From Enterococcus avium ATCC 14025 (lineage in GTDB: Bacteria; Bacillota; Bacilli; Lactobacillales; Enterococcaceae), in NCBI RefSeq assembly GCF_000406965.1, contig NZ_KE136364.1:394511-426577 (forward strand): a stretch of 32,067 nucleotides of DNA. Reading direction: 5' to 3'. A program made the translations under genes and the position numbers. The notes below the pieces were generated by a model. That model saw nothing but the letters and a program-made list of their open reading frames with translations. It did not search any database and was not told the origin of the DNA. Shown piece by piece: positions 1-6,414 of this stretch. Within the stretch, counting starts at the first letter, position 1, and each line of letters starts with the position of its first letter.

Positions 1-192
1 TACATTTGTCTTGAATGTGGGATAAAGGAAAAAATTCCAAAGGAAGTAGTTCAATTTTTGGATGCAGGAGATGTTGCATTTGATCCTGAGAACGCTCCGC
101 AATTTGATTGCGAAAAATGTGGTGGAGAGATGTATCCAGAATACTATAAGAACGTACTTGGATACGAATTTAGAATCAGTGATCGACAATAA
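1..192 (+). CDS. C-terminal part of a small zinc-ribbon-like protein (5' end outside window)
   Basis: Frame 1 is open from the first base to a TAA at 190-192 and gives 63 residues. Two CxxC pairs are visible, at residues 3/6 and 37/40 of the fragment (CLEC and CEKC). The spacing and the CGG after the second pair are typical of a zinc ribbon or rubredoxin-like knuckle. The stretch between them is acidic. I do not recognise the family, and the N-terminus is missing. The frame is followed 30 bases later by a strong intrinsic terminator, which fits a real gene end. The function is unknown; a metal-binding structural role is an inference from the cysteines only. Confidence 0.6.
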   Translation, partial: YICLECGIKEKIPKEVVQFLDAGDVAFDPENAPQFDCEKCGGEMYPEYYKNVLGYEFRISDRQ

Positions 193-221
193 AATGATTT
201 ATCTAAATCTAAACAAAAAGT

Positions 222-253
222 CCTCAGGAGCGGTTTTCTCCTGAGGTTTTCTT
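222..253 (+). terminator. intrinsic terminator after the first gene
   Basis: A perfect 9-bp stem (CCTCAGGAG at 222-230 with CTCCTGAGG at 238-246) and a 7-base loop are followed by TTTTCTT. It closes the transcription unit of the truncated first gene. Confidence 0.9.
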
Positions 254-346
254 ATGGACGTTATGAAGAAAAGCTTGTCTACAATTAAAGAACAATTTTT
301 TTGCATGGTGTTTTTTTAAAGTTTGCACAGGTCTGGTGAAATCCTC

Positions 347-436
347 ATGACTGATTTGCGACTATTAAGAGAATGCTATAAAATGAATGGTGGACTAGAT
401 GACTTATTAAAAAATAAGCTAGGAAATAGAAATTAG
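347..436 (+). CDS. possible 29-aa small ORF
   Basis: An ATG at 347 opens a 29-codon frame ending in TAG at 434-436. GGTGA at 334-338 lies 8 bases upstream and could pair with the 16S tail, but it is a weak site. The predicted peptide begins MTDLRLLREC and has no hydrophobic stretch. It lies in the 230-base gap between the terminator at 222-253 and yqgQ, which otherwise holds only a candidate promoter. I do not recognise the peptide, and a chance ORF of this length is entirely possible. Confidence 0.2.
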   Translation: MTDLRLLRECYKMNGGLDDLLKNKLGNRN

Positions 437-441
437 GCTAT

Positions 442-467
442 AAAAAGAGCTCTTTTTTCTGTATAAT
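442..467 (+). promoter_or_regulatory. candidate yqgQ-glcK promoter -10 with adjacent 16-bp palindrome
   Basis: TATAAT at 462-467 sits 17 bases before the yqgQ ATG. No good -35 is found at the usual distance. Directly upstream, 442-457 is a perfect palindrome (AAAAAGAGCTCTTTTT) filling the place where a -35/spacer would be. This suggests an activator- or repressor-dependent promoter. The leader would be very short, with the RBS AGGG at 471-474. Confidence 0.4.
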
Positions 468-484
468 ACTAGGGATGTGTTTTT

Positions 485-691
485 ATGGAAAGTTTATATG
501 ATGTGCAGCAACTGCTAAAACAATTTGGTATTTATGTTTACGTTGGTAAACGAATTTACGATATCGAATTGATGCAAATCGAATTGAAAAATTTGTATGA
601 GAGTCGTGTAATTGATCGAGACACTTATTTGCAGGCTTGGGGCATTTTAAAACGGGAACATCACATTGAAGAAAGTCGAGAAGGTGACTAG
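485..691 (+). CDS. yqgQ: YqgQ family small protein (DUF910)
   Basis: This 68-aa protein has the YqgQ/DUF910 pattern: a short helical protein beginning MESLYDVQQLLKQFGI with a central YVGKRIYDIELM segment and a DTYLQAWGILKRE tail. In Bacillus and enterococci the gene sits immediately before a ROK glucokinase, as it does here, where its stop (689-691) is one base before the glcK GTG. The family has no established biochemical function; a link to glucose handling is inferred from synteny only. The ATG at 485 is preceded by AGGGATG. No catalytic motif or signal peptide is visible, so it is probably a soluble cytoplasmic protein. The family assignment is confident; the role is open. Confidence 0.85.
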   Translation: MESLYDVQQLLKQFGIYVYVGKRIYDIELMQIELKNLYESRVIDRDTYLQAWGILKREHHIEESREGD

Positions 692-692
692 A

Positions 693-1649
693 GTGGATAA
701 AAAATTATTAGGTATTGACTTAGGCGGAACAACAGTAAAATTTGCGATTTTGACAGAAGCCGGGGAGATACAGCAAAAATGGAGTATTGAAACAAATATT
801 TTAGATGATGGTTCACATATCGTTCCAGATATTATTGATTCTATTAATCATCATTTATCATTATATGGTATGACACCAGAACAGTTTATCGGAATTGGCA
901 TGGGTACTCCCGGCAGTGTCGATATCGAGGCGGGAACAGTAATTGGCGCCTACAATTTGAACTGGACGACCTTGCAACATGTTAAAAGTGAGATCGAAAA
1001 AGGAACAAAAATCAAATTTAGTATCGATAACGATGCCAATGTCGCTGCTTTAGGCGAACGCTGGAAGGGTGCTGGCGACAACGAACCAGATGTGGTCTTT
1101 ATGACACTAGGAACTGGCGTTGGCGGCGGTATCGTGATGAACGGTCAGCTACTTCACGGAATTGCTGGCTGTGCTGGTGAAATCGGACATGTCACCGTTG
1201 ATCCTAATGGTTTTGAATGTACCTGCGGTAAGCGTGGCTGTTTAGAAACAGTTGCAAGTGCGACGGGTGTTGTACGCGTTGCTCGTCAATTGGCTGAGGA
1301 ATATGCAGGCGGCTCACAATTAAAAGCGCGTTTGGATAACGGTGAAGATATCACAAGTAAAGATGTTTTTGAATTGGCCGAAAAAGAAAATGATGATCTT
1401 GCCTTAATGGTAGTTGATAAAGTAACTTTCTATTTAGGATTAGCTTGTGGAAATCTTGGGAATACGTTAAATCCTTCAACAATTATCATTGGTGGCGGTG
1501 TTTCTGCTGCGGGAGAATTTCTCCGCAGCCGTATTGAGAACTATTTCAAAGAATTTACATTCCCACAAGTACGAGAAAGTACTACAATCAAATTAGCAGA
1601 ATTAGGAAATGAAGCTGGTGTTATTGGGGCGGCTTCATTAGCAAAATAG
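693..1649 (+). CDS. glcK: ROK-family glucokinase
   Basis: Glucokinase phosphorylates cytoplasmic glucose to glucose-6-phosphate with ATP, handling glucose that enters outside the PTS or comes from oligosaccharide breakdown. The 318-aa product starting at GTG 693 shows the phosphate-binding DLGGTT (residues 9-14), the sugar/catalytic NDAN (113-116, Asp114 the expected general base), EIGH (163-166) and the ROK zinc site His166 with CTCGKRGC (Cys176, 178, 183). A TTG at 666 in the same frame would add nine residues overlapping yqgQ. GTG 693 is preferred because GAAGGTG lies just upstream and the MDKKLLGID start matches the family. The enzyme subgroup rather than a repressor is clear, since there is no N-terminal helix-turn-helix. 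It forms an operon with yqgQ and probably the rhodanese gene. Confidence 0.95.
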   Translation: MDKKLLGIDLGGTTVKFAILTEAGEIQQKWSIETNILDDGSHIVPDIIDSINHHLSLYGMTPEQFIGIGMGTPGSVDIEAGTVIGAYNLNWTTLQHVKSEIEKGTKIKFSIDNDANVAALGERWKGAGDNEPDVVFMTLGTGVGGGIVMNGQLLHGIAGCAGEIGHVTVDPNGFECTCGKRGCLETVASATGVVRVARQLAEEYAGGSQLKARLDNGEDITSKDVFELAEKENDDLALMVVDKVTFYLGLACGNLGNTLNPSTIIIGGGVSAAGEFLRSRIENYFKEFTFPQVRESTTIKLAELGNEAGVIGAASLAK

Positions 1650-1675
1650 AGAAAAGGTAAGAGGGGAATCAAGGT

Positions 1676-2077
1676 ATGTCAATTTGGTGGAAGATAAATA
1701 TTGTATTAATTTCGGTGATTGTTTTATTTGGTCTATATGAATTATTTGTTCGGATCATGATGAGACGTTCCGCGAAAATTATTTCGCAAGAAGAGTTTCA
1801 AGCAGGAATGCGGAAAGCTCAAGTCATCGATGTTCGTGAACGCGATGAGTTCAACGCAAAGCATATTTTGGGAGCTCGTAGTTTTCCGTTTAGCATGTTA
1901 AAAGAAACCTTTAGTTCTTTGCGGAAAGATCAACCAATCTATATTTATGATCATAATAAGGCAGTCAGCGCTCGTGCAGCCAATCTGCTTCGTAAAAAAG
2001 GGTACAAGGATTTATACATTCTTAAAGGCGGCATGCAGGAATGGACTGGAAAAGTTAAACAGAAAAAGAATGATTAA
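1676..2077 (+). CDS. membrane-anchored rhodanese-like protein, catalytic Cys absent
   Basis: This 133-aa protein has one N-terminal membrane segment (about residues 7-26) followed by a single rhodanese domain (about 35-130) with the VIDVRERDEF and GHI-like (KHILGAR) landmarks and a closing LKGGMQEW. It resembles Bacillus YqhL, which occupies the same place after yqgQ-glcK. In active rhodaneses the loop after the third strand carries a Cys that holds the persulfide. Here that position reads YDHNKAVSAR (Asp92), so the thiol is missing. It is therefore unlikely to be a sulfurtransferase and may be a binding or regulatory domain facing the cytoplasm; that is inference. The start is ATG 1676, 26 bases after glcK, with GAGGGG upstream. 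A terminator follows at once. Confidence 0.88.
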   Translation: MSIWWKINIVLISVIVLFGLYELFVRIMMRRSAKIISQEEFQAGMRKAQVIDVRERDEFNAKHILGARSFPFSMLKETFSSLRKDQPIYIYDHNKAVSARAANLLRKKGYKDLYILKGGMQEWTGKVKQKKND

Positions 2078-2085
2078 TAAAAAAG

Positions 2086-2116
2086 CGGCTGGATAAATAT
2101 CTGGCCGTTTTTTTGT
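2086..2116 (+). terminator. intrinsic terminator of the yqgQ-glcK-rhodanese unit
   Basis: CGGCTGGAT (2086-2094) pairs with ATCTGGCCG (2099-2107), with two G-U pairs and a 4-base loop, followed by seven T. It lies 8 bases past the rhodanese stop and ends the operon. Confidence 0.85.
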
Positions 2117-2204
2117 GTGAGAATAGAAATGATTAATTAACATAGTTATATCCATTCAGATTATGAATAAGGGCGACAAAACTTGCAATGTCTCTTTAGC
2201 AAAA

Positions 2205-2233
2205 TTGACTGAAAAGCGAATTACGCTTATTAT
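2205..2233 (+). promoter_or_regulatory. sigma-A-type promoter upstream of the HAD phosphatase gene
   Basis: TTGACT (2205-2210), a 17-base spacer and TATTAT (2228-2233) form a good vegetative promoter. The spacer contains the small inverted repeat AAGCG-aatta-CGCTT (2214-2228). The leader to the ATG at 2380 would be about 140 bases. The rest of the 2117-2379 gap has no other convincing feature. Confidence 0.6.
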
Positions 2234-2379
2234 GAAAGCTGGAACTTTTTACGTTGTCTGTTAAAATCAAAACACTGTTGAGTCACTTGAGTTTATAAGT
2301 GAAAGAAATATGTCCACAGTTAGATAGCCTAAACAAGTTAATTTACAGCAATAAATTTAGAAGTAGTTAGGAGAAATAT

Positions 2380-3195
2380 ATGAGTATCAAATTAGTTGCC
2401 ATTGATTTGGACGGCACATTATTAAACGATCATCATGAAATCAATCAGCCTGTAGTTGACGCTATCAAGAAGGCGCGCGAAGCGGGTGTCTATGTAGTTT
2501 TGTCCACTGGGCGGCCATTATCAGGAACAAGAGCGCAATTAGATGTTTTGGGACTAAACAATATAGATGATTATATTATTACTTATAACGGTGCTTTAGT
2601 TCTGAATACAAATACTTGGGATATCGTAGCTGAACATGGCTTGACTCGCGAAAATTATTTGGAGATTGATCATTTAGCACGCTTGCTGAACGTTCACCTA
2701 CATTTAGCAGATAAGAAGGAGATGTACACATCTAATCGTGACATTAGTCCTTACACGATTTTAGAATCCTATTTGGTAAATATGCCTTTACATTATCGAA
2801 CACCGGAAGAAATTGCTGCAGAAAATGTATTGCCGATTAAAATGATGATGATTGACGATCCCGAGGTTTTAAACAAAGCCTTCAAAAAAATCCCAGCTGA
2901 CTACTTTGAAAGATATACACTTGTTCGCAGTACGCCATATTTTCTTGAAGTATTAAATCCTAATGCTAGTAAGGGGATAGCGCTGAAAGAGTTGAGTGAA
3001 CATTTGGGAATCAAACAATCTGAAGTGATGGCCATTGGTGATGCAGAAAATGATCTTTCAATGATTGAATTTGCTGGAACTGGAATAGCGATGGGCAATG
3101 CCAGTGAAACGATTAAAGCAGCTGCAGATTATACTGTTGCAACCAATCTAGAAGACGGTGTAAAAGAAGCTTTTGATCGCTGGGTGTTAAAATAG
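2380..3195 (+). CDS. Cof-type HAD-superfamily phosphatase (HAD-IIB)
   Basis: This 271-aa soluble hydrolase is of the Cof/YidA subgroup, which dephosphorylates sugar phosphates and similar small metabolites in the cytoplasm. All four HAD motifs are present: nucleophile motif DLDGT (Asp9, Asp11), STGR (42-45), the lysine of ASKGIALKEL (Lys198) and the acidic GDAENDLSMIE (220-230). The cap module between motifs II and III (about 85-190) identifies class IIB. The ATG at 2380 is preceded by AGGAGA. The gene has its own promoter and terminator, so it is monocistronic. Substrate cannot be read from sequence; the linked glucokinase and gal genes suggest, but do not show, a sugar phosphate. Confidence 0.92.
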   Translation: MSIKLVAIDLDGTLLNDHHEINQPVVDAIKKAREAGVYVVLSTGRPLSGTRAQLDVLGLNNIDDYIITYNGALVLNTNTWDIVAEHGLTRENYLEIDHLARLLNVHLHLADKKEMYTSNRDISPYTILESYLVNMPLHYRTPEEIAAENVLPIKMMMIDDPEVLNKAFKKIPADYFERYTLVRSTPYFLEVLNPNASKGIALKELSEHLGIKQSEVMAIGDAENDLSMIEFAGTGIAMGNASETIKAAADYTVATNLEDGVKEAFDRWVLK

Positions 3196-3202
3196 TTCTA
3201 CG

Positions 3203-3240
3203 AGCTTTTGATGAAATATTCATCAGAAGCTTTTTTTTTT
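3203..3240 (+). terminator. intrinsic terminator after the HAD phosphatase
   Basis: A 13-bp stem with one G-U pair (AGCTTTTGATGAA at 3203-3215, TTCATCAGAAGCT at 3219-3231) and a 3-base loop is followed by a run of at least nine T. Confidence 0.92.
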
Positions 3241-3302
3241 ATTGCTTATTCCTCAAATTTTCTCTACTCTTAAAGAAATGAATGAAAAAATGGGGAATAT
3301 GT

Positions 3303-5069
3303 ATGAAAAAAATTGCAGTTATTGGAGCAGGCCCATATGGATTGATTGCTTTGGATCGCTTAATCAAACAAGCTCCTCAAAATGAAAAGATTGAACTTTT
3401 ACTTTTTGATCCAGATGGACCGGGAGGTAATATTTGGCGTGAAAATCAAAGCGATCAGGTTATCATGAACACTGTAATGCAACATGTGACTCTATTTTCT
3501 GAAGATGAAGGACCGAATTTAGCAGAATGGAATCAAGACGAAGCATTAAAGTATTTAACTGATTTTGATCTAGAAAAAACGTTTCTCTCAGAGACCGAAT
3601 TAGGTGAAAACGATTATTGTCAGCGTCGCTATTACGGTGTCTATCAATGCTGGTTTTTCGATGAATTAAAAAAAGGATTGCCAGAAAACATCACTGTCGA
3701 ATTAATGAAAGAAAAAGTAGTAGATCTGACTATAGAAGAAAATAATATAGTGCTTGAGGCTTCCCATATCTATCAAGTGACCGATGTGATTTTAGCAACA
3801 GGACATTCACGAAACTATCTGAGTGAAAAAGAAGCAGAAAATCAAAGCTATGCAAAAGAAAATAATCTTTTTTATCAAGGACCGGGAAATCCTTCTGATA
3901 CTCAGCTGGATCATTTAGTAGAAGGCGATGTAATTCTTAGAGGATTGGGGTTGAGCTTTTTTGATTATATTGCGTTGTTCGTTGCTAAATGGAGTGGCCG
4001 CTTCATTGATAAAAAGGGTTGCTTGGAGTATGAAGCTTCTGGCAGGGAACAGCATTTGATAGTCGGTTCGGGCAGAGGATTACCCTACCATGCTCGACCT
4101 AATAATCAGAAGAAAGCCGGAGAGGACGCGCAGCCACAGATTCTGACCCAAGCTTTTATGGAGCGGTTTTCTGGCAGTGCGCAAGAATTGTTTGATTTAT
4201 TAAAAAAGGAAGCTGAGTTAGTTTTCTATCAAAAGAAATTGACTGAGTCCGAAGTAGTTTTAGATAATTTTTTAGAGGAATATCGTGATGGTGATCGAGA
4301 AACAGTTTTGCAAAAATACCAAATTTCTGCTGAAGACCGTTTAGATTGGGATGCGCTTTTCGATCCCACAAAAAATGTTTTGCCAAGAGAGTTTCCTGAA
4401 TTTATTCAAAACTATTTAAAAAACGATATTAACGAGGCAGAATTAGGAAATTTGACCGGTGCTTTGGCTGCAACAATTGATACCTATAAAGAAATCCAGA
4501 ACCCCTTTAACTATATGTTGGATCATGATAAATTTTCGCCGAAGGAATATTTTGAAGATTTTTTTGGAAGCTTCAATCGTAACTATAGTTTTCTGACGAT
4601 TGGTGCACCAGTGATTCGACAAAAGCAGTTGTTAGCCTTGGTCAAGGCTGGCTTTATTGAGTTTCTTGCACCTGAAATGACTGTTGAAAGAAAAGATGGC
4701 ACCTTCTTAGCTTTTAGCAAAAAGGCACCCGAACAGTCATATAGCTGTAAAAACTTAATTGAAGCTCGTTTGCCAGCGACTAGTTTCGAACGCACAACGA
4801 ATACCTTGTTGATTCAGATGCGTAAAAAAGGTTATATAACTCCGCATCAAGTAGAAATTGAAGGGAAAGAATATCCTACTGGAGCATTGCAAGTCAGTCG
4901 TAAAACACATCAGGTGATTGACCAAGAGGGAAATATATTATCGAACATATTCTGCTATGGGATTCCACTTGAAGGCTTGGATTGGTTAAATGCTGCTTCA
5001 CCACGTCCGAAAAGTGATGATCGGGTATTTTATTTAGCAAATCAAATTGTTAATGCACTTTATCAATAA
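3303..5069 (+). CDS. FAD/NAD(P)-binding protein of unknown substrate
   Basis: This 588-aa protein opens with a Rossmann dinucleotide-binding fingerprint (KIAVIGAGPYGLIALDRL, GAGPYG at 8-13), followed by a GGNIWR segment and an LATGHSR-like second nucleotide-binding landmark. This is the layout of the FAD-NAD(P)-binding family (NAD_binding_9 type), related to lysine/ornithine N-monooxygenase-like flavoproteins. It is cytoplasmic, with no signal peptide or membrane helix. ATG 3303 is chosen because GGGGA (3292-3296) is six bases upstream; the in-frame ATG at 3282 would add seven residues and has no such site. It is flanked by terminators and probably transcribed alone. I see no partner gene that would fix its reaction. 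An oxidoreductase role is inferred from the fold. Confidence 0.8.
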   Translation: MKKIAVIGAGPYGLIALDRLIKQAPQNEKIELLLFDPDGPGGNIWRENQSDQVIMNTVMQHVTLFSEDEGPNLAEWNQDEALKYLTDFDLEKTFLSETELGENDYCQRRYYGVYQCWFFDELKKGLPENITVELMKEKVVDLTIEENNIVLEASHIYQVTDVILATGHSRNYLSEKEAENQSYAKENNLFYQGPGNPSDTQLDHLVEGDVILRGLGLSFFDYIALFVAKWSGRFIDKKGCLEYEASGREQHLIVGSGRGLPYHARPNNQKKAGEDAQPQILTQAFMERFSGSAQELFDLLKKEAELVFYQKKLTESEVVLDNFLEEYRDGDRETVLQKYQISAEDRLDWDALFDPTKNVLPREFPEFIQNYLKNDINEAELGNLTGALAATIDTYKEIQNPFNYMLDHDKFSPKEYFEDFFGSFNRNYSFLTIGAPVIRQKQLLALVKAGFIEFLAPEMTVERKDGTFLAFSKKAPEQSYSCKNLIEARLPATSFERTTNTLLIQMRKKGYITPHQVEIEGKEYPTGALQVSRKTHQVIDQEGNILSNIFCYGIPLEGLDWLNAASPRPKSDDRVFYLANQIVNALYQ

Positions 5070-5070
5070 A

Positions 5071-5098
5071 AAAAGAAAGCCGCGGCTTTCTTTTTTTA
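5071..5098. terminator. bidirectional intrinsic terminator between convergent genes
   Basis: AAAAGAAAGC (5071-5080) pairs with GCTTTCTTTT (5085-5094) around CGCG. The A-tract on the left and T-tract on the right give a proper U-tail on either strand. It lies between the flavoprotein stop (5069) and the DUF3042 stop (5096) and serves both. Confidence 0.9.
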
Positions 5099-5263
5099 TC
5101 GTGCAATTCGTTTTCTACGAGCTTTTTTACGATTTTCATCGATTTTTGATTTTTTTTCTTCAATTGGGTCGATGACTTTCTTTTTCACGCCCATCACTAC
5201 ACCAGCAACTACTGCTGCAGCAGCTAAAGTACCAGTAACGAATCCTGAAGCAAATTTACGCAT
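5096..5263 (-). CDS. DUF3042 family small membrane protein
   Basis: This 55-aa protein has an N-terminal hydrophobic segment rich in Ala/Val (about residues 8-27) and a strongly basic, charged tail ending KKARRKRIAR. This matches the DUF3042 family found in Lactobacillales. One membrane span with the charged tail in the cytoplasm is expected. The start at 5263 is set by AAGGAG (5279-5274) ten bases upstream; the longer frame up to 5344 has no ribosome site and adds an atypical leader. The gene is monocistronic and convergent with the flavoprotein gene, and its upstream region abuts the gal promoter, from which it diverges. Its function is unknown. Confidence 0.85.
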   Translation of the reverse strand: MRKFASGFVTGTLAAAAVVAGVVMGVKKKVIDPIEEKKSKIDENRKKARRKRIAR

Positions 5264-5344
5264 CGTTTCATCACTCCTTCTCTTTATATCTTCATTATGA
5301 AGCAAAAACGCAAAAATAGAAAGTTTAACGAACGGAAAATTCAC

Positions 5345-5390
5345 TTGCTTTTATTTAGTAAACAAACTATAATTTGTTTACTAAATAAAA
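5345..5390 (+). promoter_or_regulatory. galETR promoter overlapped by an 18-bp perfect inverted repeat (operator)
   Basis: TTGCTT (5345-5350), 17 bases, then TATAAT (5368-5373) form a good promoter for galE. The -10 is centred in a perfect inverted repeat: TTTTATTTAGTAAACAAA at 5349-5366 and its reverse complement at 5373-5390, with a 6-base spacer. Each arm also holds a small TTTA-S-TAAA palindrome. A repressor bound here would block polymerase. The LacI-type galR at the end of the operon is the obvious candidate, but a ROK-type regulator cannot be excluded. Confidence 0.85.
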
Positions 5391-5413
5391 CAGAAAAGAC
5401 GGGAGTCGATTAA

Positions 5414-6403
5414 ATGGCAATTTTAGTTCTAGGCGGGGCAGGATATATTGGATCACATACGGTTGATAAATTAATTTCAAAAAATTACGATGTCGTCGTA
5501 GTCGATAATTTATTGACGGGTCATCGTGAAGCCGTAGATCCAGAAGCGAAATTTTATGAAGGGGATTGTCGCGATAAGGCATTTATGCGGGATGTCTTCA
5601 AGAAAGAATCGATCGAGGGAGTTGTGCATTTTGCAGCCAGCTCATTAGTTGGTGAATCGGTTGAAAAACCGTTAAAATATTTCAACAATAATGTTGTTGG
5701 AATGGAAAGCCTATTAGAAGTCATGGAAGAGTTTGACGTGAAGAACATTGTCTTTTCTTCTACTGCGGCTACATATGGTGAGCCAGGAGTTTCACCAATT
5801 ACGGAAGAGATTCAAACAAATCCAACCAATCCATATGGTGAAAGTAAATTAATGATGGAAAAAATGATGAAGTGGTGCGATAACGCCTATGGTATGCGAT
5901 ACGTTGCGTTGCGTTATTTTAATGTTGCTGGCGCAAAAGCGGATGCGACGATCGGCGAAGACCATGATCCTGAGACCCATTTAGTTCCGATTATTTTACA
6001 AGTAGCACTAGGACAAAGAGATCATCTAACCATTTTTGGTGATGACTATGATACACCAGATGGCACATGCATTCGTGATTACGTTCAAGTAGAGGATTTA
6101 GCTGCTGCGCATATCCTTGCTCTAGAGTATTTAAAAGCTGGAAATCCAAGTAATTTCTTCAATCTTGGTTCAAACAATGGATACTCAGTCAAAGAAATGC
6201 TGGACGCGGCACGTGAAGTTACAGGAAAAGAAATCGCTGCAAAAATTGGTCCGCGCCGCGCTGGTGACCCAAGCCGTTTGGTAGCCTCCAGTGATAAAGT
6301 GAAAGCGACGTTAGGCTGGGAACCAGAATATACGGATATTAAGACAATTATCAAAACAGCGTGGAACTGGCACGTAAGCCATCCGCATGGATATGAGGAT
6401 TAG
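5414..6403 (+). CDS. galE: UDP-glucose 4-epimerase
   Basis: GalE interconverts UDP-galactose and UDP-glucose with bound NAD+, closing the Leloir pathway and supplying UDP-galactose for surface polysaccharides. The 329-aa product is of normal length for the extended SDR family. It has the NAD motif GGAGYIG (7-13), the active-site [10 protein letters not shown] stretch (about 115-124) and the catalytic YxxxK (Tyr141, Lys145 in NPYGESK). Further marks are RYFNVAGA and the C-terminal [14 protein letters not shown] substrate loop. The ATG 5414 follows GGGAG. It is the first gene of galE-galT-galR, controlled by the operator-promoter at 5345-5390. The galT ribosome site begins right at its stop. 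Confidence 0.96.
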   Translation: MAILVLGGAGYIGSHTVDKLISKNYDVVVVDNLLTGHREAVDPEAKFYEGDCRDKAFMRDVFKKESIEGVVHFAASSLVGESVEKPLKYFNNNVVGMESLLEVMEEFDVKNIVFSSTAATYGEPGVSPITEEIQTNPTNPYGESKLMMEKMMKWCDNAYGMRYVALRYFNVAGAKADATIGEDHDPETHLVPIILQVALGQRDHLTIFGDDYDTPDGTCIRDYVQVEDLAAAHILALEYLKAGNPSNFFNLGSNNGYSVKEMLDAAREVTGKEIAAKIGPRRAGDPSRLVASSDKVKATLGWEPEYTDIKTIIKTAWNWHVSHPHGYED

Positions 6404-6414
6404 GAGGAAGTAGC

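Noticed and set aside
666-692. TTG start giving a longer glucokinase
   Set aside because: It would overlap yqgQ and add residues not seen in the family; GTG 693 has a better placed ribosome site.
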